Below are positions 24,152 to 31,146 of a stretch of DNA of 48,778 bases, one piece after another. The notes below the pieces were generated by a model. It searched no databases and had not been told where the DNA came from. It was given only the letters and a program-made list of their open reading frames with translations. How positions within the stretch are numbered: position 1 is the first letter of the stretch; the number at the start of each line of letters is the position of its first letter. The DNA comes from WJKP01 sp964531215. Its GTDB lineage: Bacteria > Patescibacteriota > Patescibacteriia > CAIXNZ01. Location of the stretch: positions 1-48,778 of the forward strand of contig CAZHFK010000001.1 of assembly GCA_964531215.1 (NCBI GenBank), in the 5' to 3' direction. Both the position numbers and the translations under genes were made by a program.

Positions 24152-25138
24152 ATGACTGAAGAACTGGAAACCAGAGGCCTTGATGTCAGGGGATTTATTT
24201 CTAAGCACGGAAGATTGGTTTTGCTTCTGTTGCTCTTTGTTCTGCTGATAATTTTGCTTTTCAGCAGATGTGACAGCTGCAGCGGCCGACTCAGTGGCAT
24301 CAAAAATCATCTGCCGTTTATCGGTGATGACGAGACTAAACCAGACGTGGCTGACGGCTGCACTTACTGTCGAGACAATGAAGAGTTTCGTCGACAGGTA
24401 GTTTCTTTGGTCACCACTGATCCTGAGATCGCTGCCTGGCTCAAAGAGCTGATCTGCGAGACTGACTGCAGTGCTCCGCCGCTGGCTAAGAAAAAAGCAG
24501 CCCCTAAAAAGAAAAAAACGGCTAAGCCGAAAACCTGCTCGGATCTGGGGTCTGCCTGGTCGTGTGTTAACGTGCGTAAATATAGTTGCGTGGAAACACG
24601 TAAAAATCTTTGCAAGGGACCCATCCGTTTCCGTTGCGGACGCGGGTGCAGTTTGCGTTCCAAGCCTGACCCTGATCCGCCGGATTCTCCGGAGGCAAGT
24701 GAAGCGAGTTGGGAGTATCACACTTTTGAGTGTGAAGGCACGGAGTGTGATGTGTTGTATTCAGATGTGCTGACGAACTCGCGGGCAACCATTGTTGATG
24801 ACAATGGTCGTCCGATTTCCACTACGGGTTCGGGGCCGGAACGCCATTTTACACCGACTCGGCGAGTGCGGGTTCGCGTCCCGGCTGGTACTCGGGTTAA
24901 CTACGCGAATATGCGTTCAACGAGCGGGCAGTGGGCAGTCTCAACTGACGGCGCTCGGGTTGAAGGCTCGAGTGAGGTGTCGGATCCCAATTTTGGGGTC
25001 AAGCACAACAACCGCCCCTTGCGTGCGAATGACTCGCGTAAAATGCGAGGTGACTGGACATTTGAAGTTGATGCTCCAGAACCGACTTCGGTTAATCCGA
25101 AGTCTGATAATGGTGCCGGCACTTTCAATGTCCGGTAA
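24152..25138 (+). CDS. Cassette gene 2: Cys-rich membrane-anchored protein with C-terminal beta domain
   Basis: 328 residues. A short cytoplasmic N-terminus, TM helix at ~26-44, then a Cys-rich outside region (C-D-S-C, C-T-Y-C, C-E-T-D-C), a Pro/Ala/Lys linker (~112-128), a second Cys-rich patch (~130-170) and a P-D-P-D-P-P-D-S-P spacer. The C-terminal ~130 residues contain W-A-V-S-T-D-G near 272 and W-T-F-E-V-D near 307, matching the domain seen in the later cassettes. About 17 Cys suggest a disulfide- or metal-stabilised stalk. AAGGAGG ribosome site. Function unknown; surface display is inferred. Confidence 0.75.
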   Translation: MTEELETRGLDVRGFISKHGRLVLLLLLFVLLIILLFSRCDSCSGRLSGIKNHLPFIGDDETKPDVADGCTYCRDNEEFRRQVVSLVTTDPEIAAWLKELICETDCSAPPLAKKKAAPKKKKTAKPKTCSDLGSAWSCVNVRKYSCVETRKNLCKGPIRFRCGRGCSLRSKPDPDPPDSPEASEASWEYHTFECEGTECDVLYSDVLTNSRATIVDDNGRPISTTGSGPERHFTPTRRVRVRVPAGTRVNYANMRSTSGQWAVSTDGARVEGSSEVSDPNFGVKHNNRPLRANDSRKMRGDWTFEVDAPEPTSVNPKSDNGAGTFNVR

Positions 25139-25157
25139 AAAATATTTTTAAGCTATT

Positions 25158-25188
25158 AAGCTGGAGACAACAAGTCTCCAGCTTTTTT
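25158..25188 (+). terminator. Terminator of cassette gene 2
   Basis: AAGCTGGAGAC / GTCTCCAGCTT perfect 11-bp stem, T6. Confidence 0.9.
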
Positions 25189-25189
25189 C

Positions 25190-25345
25190 TTAGATAAAAC
25201 TGAAGTTTTACAATCCTAATCAATTTTTTTTCTTAGATAAAACTGAAGTTTTACAATCCGTAGGTTAATTTGCCTTTAGATAAAATTTAAGTTTTATAAT
25301 CCTGATCAATTTTTTTTCTTAGATAAAACTGAAGTTTTATAATCC
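25190..25345 (+). repeat. 43-bp-period repeat array B (4 units)
   Basis: 27-bp units start at 25190, 25233, 25276 and 25319, exactly 43 bp apart. The 16-bp linkers alternate between two types (T-rich type at 25217 and 25303; GTAGGTTAATTTGCCT at 25260), so the true period may be 86 bp. The array fills the gap between the gene 2 terminator and the gene 3 promoter. Confidence 0.9.
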
Positions 25346-25367
25346 TAATCAAATTTTAATAAAAATC

Positions 25368-25396
25368 TTGACAAAAAAAATTTTTTATGCTACACT
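25368..25396 (+). promoter_or_regulatory. Promoter of cassette gene 3
   Basis: TTGACA, 17 bases, TGC-TACACT (extended -10). Confidence 0.8.
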
Positions 25397-25476
25397 GAGA
25401 CATTAGGTTAAAGACAGAGTCAAGGTCAATAAAGGATCTTTAAATACAAAAAATCAAGAAAAAGGAGGGATTCAAA

Positions 25477-26094
25477 ATGAAGAATTTGGTTATGCTTGCT
25501 ATGTGCGTTATGATGATTGTCTCTTTTGGCTGTTCGGCCATTGAAAGAGAGACGCTTTTGTCGTCTTCGGAGGGACAAACCAATGAATTTCAGGCGACTG
25601 ATCCGGCTCAGGTGACTGAGGCACCGGCGCCATTGCCTGGTTCAACCACCCCGCCAGAGAGTGAGCAGTCCGTGGCTCAGGAGACTGCGCCACAGCCCGC
25701 TCCGGCGACAGGGCCTGTCAGTTTGGAAGGCCAGGGTGGTGGGACCATTGAGATTCAGGCGATTCCCGGAACATGGGGCAAGGCTTTTAAAGCTTTTTAC
25801 ATCACCTGGTTTTCGGACGAGGGGCAGCGGTTTCAGTCTTTCCCGCCGCTCCACACGCTGAAATTCAATAACGTGGCTCCTGGAGAGTATTTTGTCAATC
25901 TCCAGTGGACCACAAAACGCTGGGTAGTGGAGACCAGTCCACCGGTTGACGCTGATCATCGCGCCCTAAACGGCCGGGTCCGCATTCGCATGAATGGCGG
26001 CCCCTGGCACGAGTTTACTTCGGCTGATACTTCTAAGGTGGTTAATCCGGCGACCGGAGAAACCTATTGGAATCTTCGGGTAGTCGTTCCTTGA
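25477..26094 (+). CDS. Cassette gene 3: lipoprotein with W-V-V beta domain
   Basis: 205 residues. Lipoprotein signal with a Cys at residue 19 (V-S-F-G-C), a Pro/Ala/Glu/Gln-rich tether to ~78, then one beta domain: G-G-G-T-I-E-I-Q, Y-I-T-W-F, G-E-Y-F-V-N-L, R-W-V-V-E-T-S, R-I-R-M-N-G, W-N-L-R-V-V-V. The ending at V-V-P and the tether suggest a small domain displayed away from the membrane. AAGGAGGG ribosome site; own promoter and terminator. The closest relative is the broken gene just downstream. Confidence 0.8.
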   Translation: MKNLVMLAMCVMMIVSFGCSAIERETLLSSSEGQTNEFQATDPAQVTEAPAPLPGSTTPPESEQSVAQETAPQPAPATGPVSLEGQGGGTIEIQAIPGTWGKAFKAFYITWFSDEGQRFQSFPPLHTLKFNNVAPGEYFVNLQWTTKRWVVETSPPVDADHRALNGRVRIRMNGGPWHEFTSADTSKVVNPATGETYWNLRVVVP

Positions 26095-26116
26095 TTGATT
26101 TCTGTCAAACAAATTT

Positions 26117-26145
26117 AATCGGAGTCTTACGAGACTCCGATTTTT
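26117..26145 (+). terminator. Terminator of cassette gene 3
   Basis: AATCGGAGTC / GACTCCGATT stem, T5. Confidence 0.85.
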
Positions 26146-26219
26146 ATTTTACAATAAAACTTAACAAATAAGATAAAGATGTTTAATTAAGTTATTAAAG
26201 TAACAAAGGCGGCAATAGC

Positions 26220-26759
26220 ATGAAAGAATTTATTGGATTGTTTTTTGTTCTTGTTTGGCTGAGTTTGGCTGGTTGTTTTTTTAAAAATAATTTAGGGATT
26301 ACATCTGCGCCGGTTAGCGAACCGCAAATGATTGTCATTTCCGGACCCTTGTTCGGGGATTCAGCCAGTCAGACGGCTTTGGTTGGCAACTGCCCGGTTA
26401 GCCTGCAAGGCAGTGGTGGCGGCACTATTGAAATAGAGCCGATTCCAGATTCCTTGTATGGTGAAACTTTTAATGCGGGTTATCTGACCTGGTATATTAA
26501 TAAAAATGATCGCTTTTAGCGGTTCTGTCAGGCCGGGCGTTTAATTTTTGATAAAATTTTGCTTGGCGAGTATTTATTGAATTTCCGCCGGAATACAGGA
26601 CGCTGGGTAGTTGAAACCGAGCCGCCGGTTGAAGATGATCATCGGCCGTTGAACGGCCGGCTAAGGGTACGTTTTAATGGCGGCGAGTGGCACGAGTTTA
26701 CTTCGGCAGATACTTTTAGAACCGGCCAATACAGGAATTTACGTTTGGTTGTACCCTGA
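26220..26759 (+). pseudogene. Cassette gene 4: nonsense-mutated paralogue of gene 3
   Basis: One reading frame (180 codons) interrupted by TAG at 26517-26519. The N-terminus is a lipoprotein signal (L-A-G-C); no long tether. The domain aligns with gene 3: G-G-G-T-I-E-I-E, Y-L-T-W-Y, stop, G-E-Y-L-L-N-F, R-W-V-V-E-T-E, R-V-R-F-N-G-G, H-E-F-T-S-A-D. Where gene 3 reads R-F-Q-S-F this reads R-F-stop-R-F, so a single CAG-to-TAG change explains the break. The ribosome site is weakened (AAGGCGG) and I find no TTGACA promoter upstream, so the unit looks silenced. Confidence 0.8.
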
Positions 26760-26778
26760 ATTTTTTTCAAAAAATATT

Positions 26779-26807
26779 AAATCGAGACTTGGGTCTCGAT
26801 TTTTTTT
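26779..26807 (+). terminator. Terminator of cassette gene 4
   Basis: AAATCGAGAC / GTCTCGATTT stem with a T8 tract, retained although the gene is broken. Confidence 0.85.
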
Positions 26808-26854
26808 GGGATTTATATTAAGATATATAATGATATTATAAAAAAAACATATGC

Positions 26855-26883
26855 TTGACAAAATAGCTACAATCATATATAAT
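26855..26883 (+). promoter_or_regulatory. Promoter of cassette gene 5
   Basis: Perfect consensus TTGACA, 17 bases, TATAAT. It overlaps the long-ORF start at 26851, so that start cannot be used. Confidence 0.9.
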
Positions 26884-26982
26884 TATAGATCCTGGATAAA
26901 AGTCCAGTTATTCATATTTAAACGGATAGGCGGTTTATTGGCCTTGCAATACACAAGAACTTTGAAAAGGAGGAATAATAAT

Positions 26983-28536
26983 ATGAAAAAAATAGTCACT
27001 ATTTTTTTGCTTTTTGTTTTTTGTCTGCTACTTTCGGCTTGTGCTGTTTCTCATGGCCAGGCTGCTTTGTTTCAGACAACAAAGACACTTGATCAACGGT
27101 TAACCAGCTTGGAAGAATCTCCAAGCCGGTTTAGTGATTGGGTAGCTGATCAGATCATTGAGCAGCGCTTGGAAACCATGACCATTGATTATGACTGCTT
27201 TTCCATGCCTGAATGCCGAGCGCAGGTTGTCCGGGTGAAAAAGGCATTGCCTGAGATTAAAATTAGGATTTATGTCAATGCTATGGAACTTTTTGAGCGG
27301 TCTCGGGAGCTTAATCAGCGTCCGGTACAGCAAAAAATCGCTCAAGCAGTCAAAGCTAATCATCCGAATTATTATCTGCGTGACATTAATGGTAATCGCA
27401 TCCAATACTGGCAGCAGTATGAGATGTACATGATGAATCTGTCCAGTCATTGCCCTGAGTATAATGACAAGCCTTGGTCAGAGTTTTTGGTTGATAGTCT
27501 TTACGAACAGGTTTATCAACCCAATGCCCGCTTGATTGACGGCATTGAGCTTGATAATATGTGGCCGTATGTTTCTTGGATCAATGAGTTCAGAAATGTG
27601 CAAATTGATCTGAATAACGATGGCCAGCCCGAAGATTATTGGACCCTGGATTATTATTGGCGCCAGGGTATGTTTCACTTGATTGACTACATTCGTTATA
27701 AATTCCCAGACGGGTTTATTGTCACTGGCCGTGGATTCCATTACCGCTATAATAGTCGGCTTGACGGTCTGACTTTTGAGCATGTTTTTGAACATGGTGA
27801 ATCCGGTATTCAGGGCGGTAATTTTTCCAAAGTTGATCGTTGGGTTCGCTTGTCACAACCAGGTAAATATTACACCTGGAACGCCAGACAAAACCAGCAA
27901 ACCCATAATATCACTCAATATGTAATTTCACTTTTGGGTGATGGTTACTTTGCTTTAGATGGCGGTGATACCGGTCATGGAGAGTTTACAACTTTTCCCG
28001 GTTACGTCAATTTGGGCCAGGCTATGGAGCCGGCTCGTTATCCGTATCAGGTGATTTTTGACTCTGATCAGTCATTGATTGGTTTGCAAGGAGAGTATAC
28101 TCCCCAGGCCAATAATTGGCTGCGTTTGGATAATGGCCAGACAATATCAATCAGCGCTAAAAAAGGCCAGCAAGTTCAGTTTTACTATCAAATTCTGAGT
28201 GGCCAGTACTGTGCTTCAGAAATCAAATTCACTTATCCTGGCATGCCGGAAAAAGATAAAAATCAGTTTGACGCACATCGCTGGCAGGATGGTGAATATT
28301 ATGCTTTGGCAAATGAAGACGGAGCATTTGCCTGGAGTTATACAGGACCTGGCTATGCTTTATTGACTCATATTGTTATCCGGGATACTAATTTGGGCAA
28401 ACCTTATTTCATGCGCCAGTATGAAAAAGGCTATGTCTATTATAATCCCGGTGACCAGCCTATTTATCTGGAATTTCCAGGTCAAGGAATTATTGAATTA
28501 AAGTCTGGGCAAGGCAAAATAATGCTTAGCCAATAG
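26983..28536 (+). CDS. Cassette gene 5: lipoprotein, putative TIM-barrel glycosidase
   Basis: 517 residues from the ATG at 26983, chosen because AAAGGAGG is 8 nt upstream and the longer frame contains the promoter. Lipobox L-L-S-A-C near residue 18. Residues ~35-340 resemble hypothetical glycosyl hydrolases of the GHL type (e.g. GHL15): M-T-I-D-Y-D-C, I-K-I-R-I-Y-V-N-A near 90, I-D-G-I-E-L-D-N-M-W near 185, G-F-I-V-T-G-R-G-F near 245, F-E-H-V-F-E-H-G near 263. The C-terminal ~150 residues are a beta domain. Probably cleaves or binds a surface polysaccharide; the acid residues in I-E-L-D are catalytic candidates. No W-x-V-x-S domain seen. The enzymatic role is inferred. Confidence 0.7.
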   Translation: MKKIVTIFLLFVFCLLLSACAVSHGQAALFQTTKTLDQRLTSLEESPSRFSDWVADQIIEQRLETMTIDYDCFSMPECRAQVVRVKKALPEIKIRIYVNAMELFERSRELNQRPVQQKIAQAVKANHPNYYLRDINGNRIQYWQQYEMYMMNLSSHCPEYNDKPWSEFLVDSLYEQVYQPNARLIDGIELDNMWPYVSWINEFRNVQIDLNNDGQPEDYWTLDYYWRQGMFHLIDYIRYKFPDGFIVTGRGFHYRYNSRLDGLTFEHVFEHGESGIQGGNFSKVDRWVRLSQPGKYYTWNARQNQQTHNITQYVISLLGDGYFALDGGDTGHGEFTTFPGYVNLGQAMEPARYPYQVIFDSDQSLIGLQGEYTPQANNWLRLDNGQTISISAKKGQQVQFYYQILSGQYCASEIKFTYPGMPEKDKNQFDAHRWQDGEYYALANEDGAFAWSYTGPGYALLTHIVIRDTNLGKPYFMRQYEKGYVYYNPGDQPIYLEFPGQGIIELKSGQGKIMLSQ

Positions 28537-28555
28537 ATTTTGTAAATAAAATTTT

Positions 28556-28588
28556 AAGCAGCCGAGTTTTTCTCTGGCTGCTTTTTTT
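28556..28588 (+). terminator. Terminator of cassette gene 5
   Basis: AAGCAGCC / GGCTGCTT stem with T7. Confidence 0.85.
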
Positions 28589-28620
28589 ATTTTAGCCTGT
28601 ACAGTTAACTATACATAGCC

Positions 28621-28649
28621 TTGACAAAATTTTCAAAAGATGATAAAAT
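28621..28649 (+). promoter_or_regulatory. Promoter of cassette gene 6
   Basis: TTGACA, 17 bases, TGA-TAAAAT. Confidence 0.8.
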
Positions 28650-28721
28650 AAGATATTCTGTAAACAATAGAAAAACTAGCTGGAAATAACCTGGAAATAA
28701 CTCAGAAAAGGAGGGATCGTT

Positions 28722-29228
28722 ATGATAAAGGTCTTTAAAATTAGTTTTTTATTTTTGATTCTGTTGTGTTTTATGGTCGCTTGCGGGCCGGCTAAAAAGC
28801 CGTCTAATAATGGCACAGGTAATGGCACAGGCACTTTCGATACAGGCGGTCAGCCTAATCCGGCACCTATGCCAGTTACACCGCCTACACCTGCGCCTGC
28901 ACCTGCGTCCGCACCTAATCATACTCCAAAGGATGGTTTGGTGACTATAACGGTCAGTGCCCAACGTGATTTGTCGTATGCCGTGACTGATATCGGCTAT
29001 GGCAAACATTACGCCAGTGGCGGGACAATCACATTTCAGATCACTACCGGTTATCACGCGATTAACGCCACTGACTCTGACTGGAATTTCGCGGTTTCTG
29101 ATAATCGCGCCAATTACCCGTTGTATGTCAATGGGGTCAAATTGTCGCGGGTCAGGTCAGACCCGAAAGGAGGAATGTATTATTTTTTCGTCTATTCGGA
29201 CGGAAGCATTTCTCCGACACCGCCATAA
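28722..29228 (+). CDS. Cassette gene 6: small lipoprotein with one beta domain
   Basis: 168 residues. Lipobox M-V-A-C at residue ~21, then a tether with T-G-N-G-T-G and a run of P-A-P-A-P-A-S-A-P (~28-68). One domain follows: G-L-V-T-I-T-V-S-A, Y-H-A-I-N-A, W-N-F-A-V-S-D-N, L-Y-V-N-G-V, G-G-M-Y-Y-F-F-V-Y-S-D-G. This is the clearest single-copy example of the shared domain. GGAGGG ribosome site, own promoter and terminator. Confidence 0.8.
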   Translation: MIKVFKISFLFLILLCFMVACGPAKKPSNNGTGNGTGTFDTGGQPNPAPMPVTPPTPAPAPASAPNHTPKDGLVTITVSAQRDLSYAVTDIGYGKHYASGGTITFQITTGYHAINATDSDWNFAVSDNRANYPLYVNGVKLSRVRSDPKGGMYYFFVYSDGSISPTPP

Positions 29229-29245
29229 AATGGCTTTAAAAATTT

Positions 29246-29280
29246 AACCAGGAATAAGTCAAATTGTTCCTGGTTTTTTT
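29246..29280 (+). terminator. Terminator of cassette gene 6
   Basis: AACCAGGAA / TTCCTGGTT stem, 11-12 base loop, T7. Confidence 0.85.
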
Positions 29281-29305
29281 ATTGTTTGATTTTTGTTAAT
29301 AACTA

Positions 29306-29334
29306 TTGACAAAATCATAAAAATAGTATATAAT
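29306..29334 (+). promoter_or_regulatory. Promoter of cassette gene 7
   Basis: Perfect TTGACA, 17 bases, TATAAT. Confidence 0.88.
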
Positions 29335-29396
29335 AAAATATTGTATTTTTTGACAAAAACCATCGGAAATAAACCTAAAAAAAGGAGGAAAGAAAA

Positions 29397-30953
29397 ATGA
29401 AAAAGATGGTAAAAATATTGACAACAGTTTTTTGCTGTTTGTTAATCGTCATTTTGAGCAGTGCTTGTGAGGGGACTGCCGAATCTGGTACCGGCTCTGC
29501 TGATAACAGTGATTCCACCACTTTGACTTTTCAGGTGGAAGGTTATCAGAACCAGCCGGATTTGTACTGCGCTGCCAAGGGAATAGAATGGGAGCCTATC
29601 CCGTTTTCTCAGAACGGCACAGCCAGGCTGGAGGTTAGTTATCTGCCTCAGGACGTATTTTGCAACATTGAAGACGGTCCTGATCAGTGGATAGTTAACT
29701 CCGACGGTGTTTGTCAGGGCTATCACTTTTATGTGAATGACATGGAAGTGACTACCTGGCAGAAAAATGACTATGGCGGCCGCAATTACAGTTTCCATGT
29801 CAAGGATGACGGTCAGGTTGAATTGATCGGTAACAATATCGTGTTTACTGATTGTTCGGCCGGTAGTGAGCCTGGGTGTCAGGTAACTGATTTGCAGGTC
29901 GGTTTTTCAGGCTATCAATCAGGTCAGACTGCGACGCTTTATTGCGCCGGTGATGGGCTTGGCTGGGAGTCTGTTACATTGGATAGCAATGGTCAGGCTG
30001 ACTTGTCAGTTTGTCCGGCGGTTTTCCAGTGTAATGTCAAAGTTGACAACAGCTGGGCTGTTCGTTCGGACGGGGTTTGTCAAGCTTATACTTTTGAGGT
30101 AAATGGCACAACCATTACTTCAGGAGTTCCCAGCTTGTCCGGCGGTCAAAACTATGCTTTTGAACTGCTGGACAGTGGCACAGTCCAACTCTACGGAGAC
30201 AGCCTTGAAGCAATTGACTGCTCTGGTAGCGCTGACGACACGACTTGCGTTGAACCCCTTAGTGTTGAGTTCAGCGGTTACAGTCAAGGCGACAGCGTTA
30301 CGCTTTACTGCGCCGGCAACGGACTTGGCTGGGGTGAGACCAGTCTGTCTGACAATGGCCAAGCAACTTTGACTGGCTGCCCCGGAGTATTCGAATGCAA
30401 CTTGGAAGTTTCTCCGGGTAACTGGGCAGTTCGTTCAGACGGGGTTTGCCAAGCTTACACTTTTGTGGTCAATGGCACAACCATTAATACTGGTATTGCC
30501 GCTTTGTCCGGCGGTCAAAACTATGCTTTTGAACTGCTGGCCGGCGGCACAGTCCAACTCTGGGGCAGTGCCTTGGAGCAAATCGATTGTTCAGGCAATA
30601 CTGGCAATCCTGATATTTTATGCGACCTGGAATTGGTTTACCAGGGTACGTATCAGGATCCGGTTCTGAAAATAACCGGCGGCCGTCTTAGCTGGGATGA
30701 TGATTATCATTTTGGCTTAGACGGTGACACCATGTCGGTTTTGTTGCCTGATATTCATCCGGATACTTATTACGCCAACATGGATATGCTTGGCAATGGC
30801 AGTATCTGGTATGTCAACCATCAGGGCATTTTGGCAGGCAATTCATTGTCGGGCAATGATGTCTGGCTGGATTACTGGGAATCCAATGACATGGGCGGCG
30901 GTAACTTGGTCTTTACCTTGACCGACACCTGTGAAGTGGATTTTCCGGAATAA
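29397..30953 (+). CDS. Cassette gene 7: lipoprotein with four tandem beta domains
   Basis: 518 residues. Lipobox L-S-S-A-C near residue 24, short Ser/Gly/Thr linker, then three clear copies of a ~120-residue domain and a divergent fourth. Each clear copy has L-Y-C-A, F-x-C-N, W-I-V-N-S or W-A-V-R-S, D-G-V-C-Q-x-Y, V-N-G-T-T (D-M-E in copy 1), G-G-x-N-Y-x-F, and ends at I-D-C or T-D-C. Four to five Cys per copy suggest conserved disulfides. Copies 2 (29877-30245) and 3 (30246-30620) are near-identical over long DNA stretches, showing recent duplication. AAAGGAGG ribosome site. A repetitive surface ligand-binding or structural protein is inferred. Confidence 0.82.
   Translation: MKKMVKILTTVFCCLLIVILSSACEGTAESGTGSADNSDSTTLTFQVEGYQNQPDLYCAAKGIEWEPIPFSQNGTARLEVSYLPQDVFCNIEDGPDQWIVNSDGVCQGYHFYVNDMEVTTWQKNDYGGRNYSFHVKDDGQVELIGNNIVFTDCSAGSEPGCQVTDLQVGFSGYQSGQTATLYCAGDGLGWESVTLDSNGQADLSVCPAVFQCNVKVDNSWAVRSDGVCQAYTFEVNGTTITSGVPSLSGGQNYAFELLDSGTVQLYGDSLEAIDCSGSADDTTCVEPLSVEFSGYSQGDSVTLYCAGNGLGWGETSLSDNGQATLTGCPGVFECNLEVSPGNWAVRSDGVCQAYTFVVNGTTINTGIAALSGGQNYAFELLAGGTVQLWGSALEQIDCSGNTGNPDILCDLELVYQGTYQDPVLKITGGRLSWDDDYHFGLDGDTMSVLLPDIHPDTYYANMDMLGNGSIWYVNHQGILAGNSLSGNDVWLDYWESNDMGGGNLVFTLTDTCEVDFPE
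29877..30620 (+). repeat. Tandem duplication inside cassette gene 7
   Basis: Two units of about 370 bp encode domains 2 and 3. The stretch containing CTTTGTCCGGCGGTCAAAAC in unit 3 has a nearly identical partner about 370 bases earlier. Confidence 0.8.
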
Positions 30954-30973
30954 TTTTGTCAAAAATAACTTTT

Positions 30974-31003
30974 AAACAGGGAGTTTCGTGCTCCCTGTTT
31001 TTT
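30974..31003 (+). terminator. Terminator of cassette gene 7
   Basis: AAACAGGGAG / CTCCCTGTTT perfect stem with T6; the next promoter begins 3 bases later. Confidence 0.9.
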
Positions 31004-31005
31004 AC

Positions 31006-31034
31006 TTGACAAAAAAAATACTATATGCTAATTT
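31006..31034 (+). promoter_or_regulatory. Promoter of cassette gene 8
   Basis: TTGACA, 17 bases, TGC-TAATTT. Confidence 0.72.
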
Positions 31035-31146
31035 GAAATAATTATATAAAATAAAAATATAAGGAAAATTGGTGTTTTTTTAGCACCTTGAAATAAATGG
31101 AAATTTAAGGTATTGAAATTTTCACAGGAAAAAAAGGAGGATCATA

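Noticed and set aside
25190..25345. CRISPR-like array (27-bp repeats, 16-bp spacers; short spacers recall Cas12d arrays)
   Set aside because: The spacers are not unique: two types alternate and one recurs in the array at 23940. No cas genes are in the window.
26517..26519. Stop-codon recoding or pyrrolysine at TAG
   Set aside because: TAG ends many intact genes here, and the affected gene has also lost its promoter and a good ribosome site, so it looks like a pseudogene.
26851..26982. Upstream start of the glycosidase-like gene
   Set aside because: The consensus promoter (26855-26883) lies inside this extension, so it cannot be translated from that promoter.
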